This document shows positions 43,868 to 50,883 of a stretch of 50,883 bases of DNA, in pieces. The stretch lies in assembly GCA_019745275.1 (NCBI GenBank), contig JAIETJ010000002.1, positions 1 through 50,883 of the forward strand, in the 5' to 3' direction. The notes under the pieces are model-generated. The model did not search any database, was not told the DNA's origin, and saw only the letters and a program-made list of their open reading frames with translations. The DNA comes from Pseudomonadaceae bacterium (lineage in GTDB: Bacteria; Pseudomonadota; Gammaproteobacteria; Pseudomonadales; Pseudomonadaceae). Each line of letters opens with the position of its first letter. Within the stretch, counting starts at the first letter, position 1. The translations under genes and the position numbers were made by a program.

Positions 43868-45799
43868 ATGAGCACGGCAGACGCCTTTAGCCAGGCCGGC
43901 AAAACGGCAGTGCTGCAAAATATCCATGGCAGCATGGTGTTTTTGCAGAAATTCCCGCCGTTTAACCAGATGGACACTGCGCACTTGGCGTATTTGCTGG
44001 AGAACTGCCAGCTGCGCTTTTACAGCGCGGGCGAAACCATCATCAAACCGAGCGATGGTCCGGTTGAGCATTTTTTTATCGTTAAGCAAGGCCGGGTGCA
44101 TGGCGAGCGCCCTGGCACGGCGCAACCGGGTAGCCATAGCACCTTCGAAATCAGCACTGGCGAGTGCTTTCCCTTGGCGGCGCTAATAGGTGAGCGCGCC
44201 ACCCGTACCGAGCACCTGGCGGGCGAAGATAGCTTCTGTCTGTTGCTTAATAAACCGGCGTTTGTGCAACTGTTCGCTTGGTCTAATCCGCTGCGCGACT
44301 TCGCCTTGCGCGGGGTCAGCAGCCTGCTCGATCAGGTCAATCAGCAGGTGCAGATGCGCGCGGTGCAAACCCTCGGGGCGCAGTTTTCCCTCGATACCCG
44401 TTTGGCCGAGTTGGCCCTGCGCCAGCCGATCAGCTGTGGGCCGGATATGAGCTTGCGGGCGGCGGTTAAATTGATGCATGAGCAACAGGTGGGCAGCATC
44501 GTGATTGTTGACTCGGCGCAGACTCCAGTGGGGATCTTCACCCTGCGTGACCTGCGCCGAGTGGTGGCTGATGGTGGTGGGCTGGAGCAGCCGATCAGCC
44601 AGCTAATGACGCGCTCACCCTTTTACCTGAAGCCCTCGGCCAGCGCCTTCGATGCGGCCATTGCCATGACCGAGCGGCATATCGCGCATGTCTGCTTGGT
44701 TGAGCATGGGCAACTGTGCGGGGTGATCTCTGAGCGGGATTTGTTCTCCCTGCAGCGCGTCGACCTTGTGCATCTGGCACGGACCATTCGACATGCCGGG
44801 CGGATGGACAGCTTGCTGGCGCTGCGCAGCGATATTCGCCAGTTGGTCGACAATATGCTGGCCCATGGCGCCAGTTCAACGCAGATCACCCAGCTGATTA
44901 CTCAGCTCAACGATCACACCGTGTGCCGGGTGATTGAGCTGACGCTGGAGGAATTTGGCGATCCGGGGGTGGCCTTTACTTGGTTGTGTTTCGGCAGCGA
45001 GGGCCGTTGCGAGCAAACCCTGCACACCGATCAAGACAACGGCATCGTGTTTGCTGCCAGCGATGCGCTTGAGGCGCAGGCTATTCGTCAGCGTCTGTTG
45101 CCCTTGGCGGTGGAGATTAACCAGCGTCTGGCGCTATGCGGTTTTAGCCTGTGCCAAGGCAATATCATGGCCGGCAACCCCGAGCTGTGTTTGTCGCAGC
45201 ATGAGTGGGGCCTGCGCTTCGGCCAGTTAGTGCGCGAAGCCACCCCGGAAAATCTGCTGGCCTCGAGTATTTATTTTGACCTGCGGGCGGTTTGGGGTGA
45301 TCCGCAGGGCGTCACGCAACTGCGCCAAGGGCTGCTCGCGGCGGTGGCCGATAATCACCTGTTTCAGCGCATGCTGGCGCAAAATGCCTTGCGCCAGCGT
45401 CCGCCGCTTGGGCTGTTGCGCGATTTTGTGGTGGCTCGCAAAGGGCGCGAAAAAGACACCCTCGACCTCAAGGTGCAAGGCCTCACACCCTTTGTCGATG
45501 GCGCGCGCTTGCTGGCCTTGGCTCACGGTATCGAAGCCTGCAATACCCTTGAACGTTTGCGCGGCTTGATCGCCCAAGGGGTAATTGAGGCGCTGGATGG
45601 CGCGGCGTACGAGGAGGCCTATCACTACATTCAGCAAGCGCGTTTGCAACAGCATCAATTGCAGGCACGCAATCAGCAGGAATATTCCAATCGGGTCGAT
45701 CCAGACAGTCTCAATCATTTGGATCGACGCATCTTGCGCGAGTCGTTTCGCCAAGCCCAGCGCCTGCAAAGCAGCCTAGCCTTGCGGTATCAACTGTGA
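43868..45799 (+). CDS. cNMP-binding/CBS/DUF294 nucleotidyltransferase-like regulator
   Basis: Soluble signalling protein of 643 residues. ATG 43868 follows GAGGTGG. Domains in order: a cyclic-nucleotide-binding domain (about 20-140), two CBS domains (about 170-290), a DUF294 nucleotidyltransferase-like domain with GSEGRCEQTLHTDQDNGI (Gly376 onward) and a DUF294 C-terminal domain (about 480-620). The GS and DxD pattern of an active nucleotidyltransferase is kept; the target is not known. The TGA overlaps the exonuclease GTG (GTGA). This pair beside DUF485-ActP recurs in proteobacteria, which suggests a link to acetate use. Confidence 0.87.
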   Translation: MSTADAFSQAGKTAVLQNIHGSMVFLQKFPPFNQMDTAHLAYLLENCQLRFYSAGETIIKPSDGPVEHFFIVKQGRVHGERPGTAQPGSHSTFEISTGECFPLAALIGERATRTEHLAGEDSFCLLLNKPAFVQLFAWSNPLRDFALRGVSSLLDQVNQQVQMRAVQTLGAQFSLDTRLAELALRQPISCGPDMSLRAAVKLMHEQQVGSIVIVDSAQTPVGIFTLRDLRRVVADGGGLEQPISQLMTRSPFYLKPSASAFDAAIAMTERHIAHVCLVEHGQLCGVISERDLFSLQRVDLVHLARTIRHAGRMDSLLALRSDIRQLVDNMLAHGASSTQITQLITQLNDHTVCRVIELTLEEFGDPGVAFTWLCFGSEGRCEQTLHTDQDNGIVFAASDALEAQAIRQRLLPLAVEINQRLALCGFSLCQGNIMAGNPELCLSQHEWGLRFGQLVREATPENLLASSIYFDLRAVWGDPQGVTQLRQGLLAAVADNHLFQRMLAQNALRQRPPLGLLRDFVVARKGREKDTLDLKVQGLTPFVDGARLLALAHGIEACNTLERLRGLIAQGVIEALDGAAYEEAYHYIQQARLQQHQLQARNQQEYSNRVDPDSLNHLDRRILRESFRQAQRLQSSLALRYQL

Positions 45800-46500
45800 G
45801 CTGGTTGAGCCGCTTAGTGGGCTGCCAAGTGCGGCTGTCGGCGGCGCAATTGCAACGGCGTGCGACGCTCAGCGAACCCTTAGCTATTGATGAGCGGGCG
45901 CTTAATCAGCAGCGCTGGGTGGTCTTGGATTTAGAGACCAGCGGCTTGGATTTGCGCCGCGATCAGTTGTTGTCGATCGGTGCGGTAGTGATCGAGCAGG
46001 GCGCTATTGATTTGGCTCAGCAGTTTGAATGCACCTTGCACCGGGCCGATCACCGGGTCAGCGCCAGCGTGCTGATCCACGGCATCGCGCCGAGCGAAAT
46101 CGCCAATGGGGTTGAACCCGCCGAAGCGCTGTTGGCCTTTATGGAGTTTTTACGCGACAGCCCAGTGCTGGCCTTTCACGCCGGTTTTGATCGGCACATG
46201 CTCGCTCGGGCACTCAAAGAAACCCTAGGTTTGCGTTTGCAGCACGGTTTTTATGACGTGGCCCATTGGGCGCCGGCGCTGTGCCCGCAGGCCAATATTG
46301 CCAATGGCGGTTTGGATGACTGGACTGAGTACTTTGCTTTGCAGGTGCATCAGCGCCACCACGCCAGCGCCGATGCCTTGGTCACCGCCGAGCTGGCGCT
46401 GATTCTGTTCAGCAAAGCCCGCCAGCAACAGCTCGACAACCTGCCTGCGCTTGAACAGCGGCTGGTTCGGCTGCGTCGCCAGCACGCCCACGCGCTCTAA
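45796..46500 (+). CDS. DnaQ-like 3'-5' exonuclease
   Basis: Predicted DEDDh-type 3'-5' exonuclease of 234 residues, starting at GTG within the preceding stop codon. Catalytic Asp45 and Glu47 are in VLDLETSGLD, the second Asp is in FHAGFDRHML and the His-Asp pair is in HHASADALVTAEL. It resembles the DNA polymerase III epsilon subunit, but the replicative dnaQ is normally beside rnhA, so this is a paralogue. The coupling to the CBS/DUF294 gene suggests a role in nucleotide signalling or RNA/DNA trimming, not replication; this is inference. Confidence 0.87.
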   Translation: MSWLSRLVGCQVRLSAAQLQRRATLSEPLAIDERALNQQRWVVLDLETSGLDLRRDQLLSIGAVVIEQGAIDLAQQFECTLHRADHRVSASVLIHGIAPSEIANGVEPAEALLAFMEFLRDSPVLAFHAGFDRHMLARALKETLGLRLQHGFYDVAHWAPALCPQANIANGGLDDWTEYFALQVHQRHHASADALVTAELALILFSKARQQQLDNLPALEQRLVRLRRQHAHAL

Positions 46501-46529
46501 GGCCTGGCGAACGACGCAGAACGCGTCTG

Positions 46530-46569
46530 CGACCTTAGTCTAGATAACCTGCTTCTACGACTAAGGTCG
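46530..46569. promoter_or_regulatory. Inverted repeat upstream of the DUF485-actP pair
   Basis: CGACCTTAGTC (46530-46540) and GACTAAGGTCG (46559-46569) are perfect reverse complements 18 bases apart. Each arm is itself a near-palindrome (CGAC...GTCG), so a dimeric regulator could bind each arm. A smaller hairpin (46515-46531, CGCAGA/TCTGCG) partly overlaps the left end. It lies about 70 bases before the DUF485 start. An acetate-responsive activator is a natural candidate, but the sequence does not prove it. Confidence 0.5.
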
Positions 46570-46637
46570 TCTGTTAAGCCCCGCTCGGCGATTTACAGTG
46601 GAGTCACCTGTTAACCCGTGTGGCGAGGACAACAAAA

Positions 46638-46949
46638 ATGAATGACAGCGTCTACGAACGGATTCTTGCGAATCCGAACTTCCATGAGTTGGTGGCCAAG
46701 CGCTCGCGTTTTGCTTGGCTGTTGGCAGCCGTGATGCTTGGCCTGTACCTGACCTTTATCTTGCTGATTGCCTTTGCCCCGCAGTTGCTCGGCATGCGCA
46801 TTAGCTCGGACTCGGTGATTACCTGGGGGATACCGCTTGGGGTCGGCCTGATTGGCTCGGCGTTTGTCCTGACCGGTATTTACGTGCAGCGCGCTAACGG
46901 CGAGTTCGATCGCTTGAACAAAGCCATTCTTGATGAGGTGCAGAAATGA
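46638..46949 (+). CDS. DUF485 membrane protein (YjcH family)
   Basis: Small inner-membrane partner of the acetate permease ActP. ATG 46638 gives 103 residues with two membrane segments (about 24-46 and 58-80) and conserved [16 protein letters not shown] near the N-terminus. The longer frame from 46620 is not needed. It overlaps actP by four bases (ATGA), as is usual for this pair, and so is co-translated with it. Confidence 0.92.
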   Translation: MNDSVYERILANPNFHELVAKRSRFAWLLAAVMLGLYLTFILLIAFAPQLLGMRISSDSVITWGIPLGVGLIGSAFVLTGIYVQRANGEFDRLNKAILDEVQK

Positions 46950-48604
46950 TCCGTCGTCTATTGGCCAGTTTGGCGTTGTCGGTATTTGCCCCGTTGGTGT
47001 TGGCCGGTGAGGCGTTAACCGGTGAGGTGCAGCGCCAACCGATGAATGTCTCGGCGATTGTGATGTTCGTGATGTTCGTTGGCGCTACCCTGTGCATCAC
47101 CTACTGGGCGTCGAAAAAGAACAACTCAGCCTCCGACTATTATGCGGCTGGCGGCAAAATTACCGGTTTTCAAAACGGTCTGGCGATTGCCGGTGACTAT
47201 ATGTCGGCGGCCTCGTTTCTGGGTATCTCCGCGCTGGTGTACACCTCTGGCTACGACGGCTTGATCTACTCGATCGGCTTTCTGGTCGGTTGGCCGGTGA
47301 TTCTGTTTTTGATGGCCGAGCGCCTGCGTAACTTGGGTAAATACACCTTTGCCGACGTGGCCTCGTATCGCCTCAAGCAAATGCCGATTCGCACCGTGGC
47401 GGCCAGTGGCTCGCTGGTGGTGGTGGCGTTCTACTTGATCGCGCAGATGGTTGGTGCCGGTAAGTTGATCCAGCTGTTGTTTGGTTTGGAGTACTACGTG
47501 GCCGTGGTGCTGGTGGGTATCTTGATGATGCTCTACGTGCTGTTCGGCGGCATGTTAGCCACCACCTGGGTGCAAATCATTAAAGCCGTGCTGCTGCTGT
47601 CGGGTGCCAGTTTTATGGCCCTGATGGTGATGAAACACGTCAACTTTGACTTCTCCCTGCTGTTCTCAGAAGCGGTCAAGGTGCATCCAAAGGGCGAGGC
47701 TATCATGAGCCCCGGTGGTTTGGTTAAAGACCCGGTGTCGGCGATTTCGCTTGGCTTGGCGCTGATGTTTGGTACTGCCGGCTTGCCGCATATTTTGATG
47801 CGCTTCTTCACCGTCAGCGATGCCAAAGAAGCGCGTAAAAGCGTGTTCTATGCCACCGGCTTTATCGGCTACTTCTACATCCTGACCTTTATCATCGGCT
47901 TCGGCGCAATCCTGTTAGTGAGCACCAACCCAGCCTTTAAAGATGCGGCGGGTGCCTTGCTCGGCGGCAACAACATGGCCGCGATTCACTTGGCCAATGC
48001 GGTCGGCGGTAGCTTGTTTCTCGGTTTTATTTCGGCCGTAGCCTTTGCCACCATCTTGGCGGTAGTAGCAGGTTTGACCTTGGCCGGCGCTACAGCGGTG
48101 TCCCATGACCTGTATGCCAGCGTGTACAAAAAAGGCAAGGCTAACGATAAAGATGAAATTCGCGTGTCGAAGATCACCACCATCGCGCTAGCGCTGTTGG
48201 CGATTGGTTTGGGCATCTTGTTCGAGAAACAAAACATCGCCTTTATGGTTGGTTTGGCCTTCTCGATTGCCGCCAGCTGTAACTTCCCGGTGCTGTTCTT
48301 GAGCATGTACTGGAAAAACCTCACCACCCGCGGTGCCATGATCGGCGGTTGGTTGGGCCTAGTAACGGCGGTGACCTTGATGATTCTCGGGCCAACCGTA
48401 TGGGTGCAGGTATTGGGCCACGCTCAAGCCATCTTCCCGTACGAATACCCAGCACTGTTCTCGATGGCGATTGCCTTTAGCGGTATCTGGTTGTTCTCGA
48501 TCACTGATAAGTCGGCGGCTGCGGCAGCCGAACGTGCGCGCTTTATGCCGCAGTTCGTGCGCTCACAAACTGGTTTGGGTGCCAGCGGTGCAGTAGCCCA
48601 CTAA
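46946..48604 (+). CDS. actP: Cation/acetate symporter ActP
   Basis: Sodium:solute symporter family (SSS) transporter for acetate and related short acids. The 552-residue protein has an apparent signal peptide at the start (about residues 1-21, ending LVLAGE) and about 13 membrane segments. Family segments include [37 protein letters not shown] and [24 protein letters not shown]. Regulation may involve the inverted repeat upstream of the DUF485 gene. A compact terminator follows. Confidence 0.95.
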   Translation: MIRRLLASLALSVFAPLVLAGEALTGEVQRQPMNVSAIVMFVMFVGATLCITYWASKKNNSASDYYAAGGKITGFQNGLAIAGDYMSAASFLGISALVYTSGYDGLIYSIGFLVGWPVILFLMAERLRNLGKYTFADVASYRLKQMPIRTVAASGSLVVVAFYLIAQMVGAGKLIQLLFGLEYYVAVVLVGILMMLYVLFGGMLATTWVQIIKAVLLLSGASFMALMVMKHVNFDFSLLFSEAVKVHPKGEAIMSPGGLVKDPVSAISLGLALMFGTAGLPHILMRFFTVSDAKEARKSVFYATGFIGYFYILTFIIGFGAILLVSTNPAFKDAAGALLGGNNMAAIHLANAVGGSLFLGFISAVAFATILAVVAGLTLAGATAVSHDLYASVYKKGKANDKDEIRVSKITTIALALLAIGLGILFEKQNIAFMVGLAFSIAASCNFPVLFLSMYWKNLTTRGAMIGGWLGLVTAVTLMILGPTVWVQVLGHAQAIFPYEYPALFSMAIAFSGIWLFSITDKSAAAAAERARFMPQFVRSQTGLGASGAVAH

Positions 48605-48628
48605 AACGTTACTCTGCGTGTGATTTTG

Positions 48629-48653
48629 GCGGCCTTCGGGCCGCTTTTTTTTT
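48629..48653 (+). terminator. Rho-independent terminator after actP
   Basis: GCGGCC (48629-48634), the stable TTCG tetraloop and GGCCGC (48639-48644) are followed by nine T residues. It lies 24 bases after the actP stop. Confidence 0.9.
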
Positions 48654-48777
48654 GCCCGAATGGTCAGGCGCTTTGCGCGGTGGTTACTGCGTCGTAAGCT
48701 AGGCTGTATCCGGCGCGCTGCCGAGCTAAGAATAATAATGATTCACCACCGGTGTTTCTGCTTGCTCAGGATTAGTC

Positions 48778-50691
48778 ATGAATAATCAGCCAGACCCGCA
48801 GGCCCAAGACTTGGCCGTCAGTCAGCTGATGCGGCAGTTGCAAGGTCGGCGTTTGCGCCAGATCGCCACGGTACTCAGCGTGGCCTTGGCGGTTGTGGTG
48901 ATCCAGGCCGCAGTGCTGAATACTTGGATACCCGCAGTGCTGGGCGTGCTGGCGCTGGTGTGCGTGCGCAGCAGTGCCCAGTTGAGCCAGCGCGGCGAGT
49001 TGGATCGGGCTAATTTTGTCCTGCTCAGTACCCTGACTGCCACCGCAAGCGCGGCCATGTGGGATGCGCAAGGGTTGTATAACGGCACGTTGTTGACCTT
49101 TCCGGCGATCTTGATTTTGGCCGGGATGCTCGCACGTCCGCGCTTATTTGTTGGCCTATTGCTGGCGATGCTGGCAGTGATAGGCCTGATTACCGCGACT
49201 TCGCTGCTTGGCTGGCGAACCTTTACTCCCGAGCCGTTGGCGCTCAAACGGTTAATCACGCTCAGTTGCATTTTGATGGTCTGCGCCTTTGCGATTTGGC
49301 GCTTGGCCAGCGATTTGCGTGATGCCATGGGCCATCTGCAAGAGGAGGTTGAACGGGTCAAACGCTCTGAGGTTAGCTTCAGTCATTTAGCTCAGCATGA
49401 TGTGTTAACCGGGTTGCCCAATCGCTTGCTGGTGCGTGATCGGCTGGAACAGGCCGTGGTGCAGGCGCGGCGATATCGCAAGCAAGTGGCGTTGTTGTAT
49501 ATCGATCTGGATAACTTCAAGTTGATTAACGACTCGCTTGGGCACGCCGCCGGCGATGAGTTGCTGCAAGCGGTAGCCGAGCGTTTGCAGGACTCTGTAC
49601 GTGAGGTCGATACCGTGAGTCGGCAAGGCGGCGATGAGTTTTTGTTAGTGCTCAGTGATGTTGCCGATCAGCAGGCCATTTCTCAGGTGGCGCAAAATGT
49701 ATTGGCCAATTTGGCCCCGCCGTTTGTTTTGCAGGGCATGCCGGTGGTGAGCTCCTGTTCGATTGGAATCGCCACCTTCCCCGAAAATGGCGACAGCTTT
49801 GCGCAGTTGTTGCAGCAGGCCGACATGGCCATGTACCAAGCCAAGATGGCCGGGCGCAATACCTTTCGCTTCTTCGATCAGGGCATGAACGCCAGTTTGG
49901 TCGACCAACTGCAACTTGAGGCAGGGCTGCGCCAAGCCCTGCAGCGAGATGAGTTGCTGCTGTATTACCAGCCGATCGTGGATATTCACAGCGGACGTCT
50001 GTTGGCCGCCGAGGCGCTGGTGCGCTGGCAACACCCAGAGCGGGGCCTGATTGCACCAGATCAATTTATTCCGTTGGCGGAACGCTCGGGGTTGATCGTG
50101 GAAATCGGCGAGTGGGTGCTTAATAAGGCCTGTCAGCAGCTGGTTGCTTGGCAAGCAGCGGGGCTGACAGATTTAGCCGTGTCGGTGAACTTGTCGCCGG
50201 TACAGTTTCGCCGTGGTGATTTAGACCAGCAGGTGCATGCCGCGTTAACGCGTTCTGGATTGGCGCCAGCGGGGCTGGAGCTGGAACTGACCGAGTCGAT
50301 ATTACTGCAAGACTCGGAGAAATTTATCAGCTTGCTCACGCGGGTAAAGGCGCTGGGGGTCAGTTTGGCAATTGACGACTTCGGCACCGGCTACTCGAAC
50401 CTGTCGTATTTACAGCGTTTTCAGGTCGATAAGCTAAAAATCGATAAATCTTTTGTGGGTAAGTTGCACGGCAATAGCCAGGGGCAGGCGATAGTCACGG
50501 CGATTATTCAAATGGCTAAGAGCCTGCAACTGGTCACCACCGCCGAGGGCATTGAAGACGAGGCCACGCGGCAACTGCTGGCCAGCTTGGGTTGCGATCA
50601 GGCGCAAGGCTATTGGTTTGCCCGGCCGCTGCCGGCGGCTGACTTTGCCCTGTACGCGCAGCGGGCAGCCGTTTCGATAGCCACGGCTTAA
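48778..50691 (+). CDS. Membrane GGDEF-EAL protein (c-di-GMP synthesis/degradation)
   Basis: Bifunctional-type c-di-GMP enzyme of 637 residues. The N-terminus (about 25-185) has several membrane segments, probably five or six, as a MASE-like sensor. A GGDEF domain (about 205-365) keeps GGDEF at 284-288 and the inhibitory I-site RxxD (REVD, 275-278). An EAL domain (about 385-625) keeps EALVRW at 412-417, the ELTES segment, IDDFGTGYSNL and KIDKSFV. Both active sites look intact, so direction of activity cannot be judged. It may be regulated separately from actP, as a terminator lies between. Confidence 0.92.
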   Translation: MNNQPDPQAQDLAVSQLMRQLQGRRLRQIATVLSVALAVVVIQAAVLNTWIPAVLGVLALVCVRSSAQLSQRGELDRANFVLLSTLTATASAAMWDAQGLYNGTLLTFPAILILAGMLARPRLFVGLLLAMLAVIGLITATSLLGWRTFTPEPLALKRLITLSCILMVCAFAIWRLASDLRDAMGHLQEEVERVKRSEVSFSHLAQHDVLTGLPNRLLVRDRLEQAVVQARRYRKQVALLYIDLDNFKLINDSLGHAAGDELLQAVAERLQDSVREVDTVSRQGGDEFLLVLSDVADQQAISQVAQNVLANLAPPFVLQGMPVVSSCSIGIATFPENGDSFAQLLQQADMAMYQAKMAGRNTFRFFDQGMNASLVDQLQLEAGLRQALQRDELLLYYQPIVDIHSGRLLAAEALVRWQHPERGLIAPDQFIPLAERSGLIVEIGEWVLNKACQQLVAWQAAGLTDLAVSVNLSPVQFRRGDLDQQVHAALTRSGLAPAGLELELTESILLQDSEKFISLLTRVKALGVSLAIDDFGTGYSNLSYLQRFQVDKLKIDKSFVGKLHGNSQGQAIVTAIIQMAKSLQLVTTAEGIEDEATRQLLASLGCDQAQGYWFARPLPAADFALYAQRAAVSIATA

Positions 50692-50812
50692 GCGCTTTGG
50701 GGCTGCTTTAGGCTGCTGCATGGCGGCACTATTCAGGCGCTTTATAACACCCCAAGTGGCGCTGGGCCTTGGTTACACTGAGGTCTACTCCCCCCAGCAA
50801 AAAGGCCTAACG

Positions 50813-50883
50813 ATGCAAAAGCGCATGATGATTACCGGTGCAGGTTCTGGTCTTGGCCGTGAAATTGCCTTGCGCTGGGCGCG
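50813..50883 (+). CDS. Short-chain dehydrogenase/reductase (partial, 3' end missing)
   Basis: Only the first 23 codons are inside the window. They read MQKRMMITGAGSGLGREIAL, with the TGxxxGxG cofactor motif of SDR proteins at about residues 8-15. The ATG at 50813 has a weak upstream AAGGCC. TACACT near 50775 could be a -10 box, but no -35 is clear. The substrate cannot be inferred from this fragment. Confidence 0.75.
   Translation, partial: MQKRMMITGAGSGLGREIALRWA

Overview
The window is chromosomal DNA from a gammaproteobacterium of the Pseudomonas group. The evidence is protein-level similarity to Pseudomonas housekeeping proteins, typical family lengths (for example DnaE 1173 aa, enolase 429 aa, AccA 316 aa), a Pseudomonas-type REP-like hairpin, and a gene order that matches, from memory, the P. 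aeruginosa uppS-to-ispD block. The species cannot be fixed from sequence alone. No rRNA, tRNA, CRISPR array, phage or insertion sequence was found.

Region 1 (1-24034, + strand) is an envelope and core-metabolism block. It starts inside uppS and continues with cdsA, dxr, rseP, bamA, skp, lpxD, fabZ, lpxA, lpxB, rnhB, an AGCS amino-acid symporter gene, dnaE, accA, tilS, pyrG, kdsA, eno, ftsB and ispD. It joins undecaprenyl phosphate and phospholipid precursors, two MEP isoprenoid steps, outer-membrane protein assembly, lipid A and KDO synthesis, fatty-acid synthesis, CTP, replication and division. Several genes overlap by 1-4 bases. Clear rho-independent terminators divide the block after rseP, the symporter, accA and eno, with a weaker one after dnaE.

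Region 2 (24035-30706) is a TtgABC/MexAB-OprM-type RND efflux operon on the minus strand, with a divergent TtgR-like TetR repressor. The shared intergenic region carries a TtgR-like operator lying over a good sigma70 promoter. It sits between ispD and the formaldehyde detoxification pair adhC-fghA (30707-32674), where P. aeruginosa, as I recall, has other genes.

Region 3 (32888-40688) holds an RluA-type pseudouridine synthase, the division-site genes minE, minD and minC (minus strand), a lipid A late acyltransferase, a patatin-like phospholipase, and on the minus strand a periplasmic alpha/beta hydrolase that overlaps an MlaA/VacJ-like gene, followed by a small membrane protein. Most of these genes act on envelope lipids or cell division.

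Region 4 (40756-50883) holds a membrane-anchored GH17 glucan enzyme (minus strand), an HD-GYP protein, a cNMP/CBS/DUF294 protein overlapping a DnaQ-like exonuclease, a DUF485-ActP acetate symporter pair, a membrane GGDEF-EAL protein, and the start of an SDR gene. Acetate uptake is thus flanked by cyclic-nucleotide signalling genes.

Most of the window is conserved and ordinary, and I found no clearly new system. The points most worth checking are a lpxB frame with no usual start codon except one that truncates the protein, a long inverted repeat upstream of the acetate symporter pair, tandem hairpins in the AGCS leader, the pyrG leader, the inserted efflux locus, and the hydrolase-MlaA operon whose MlaA lacks a lipobox.
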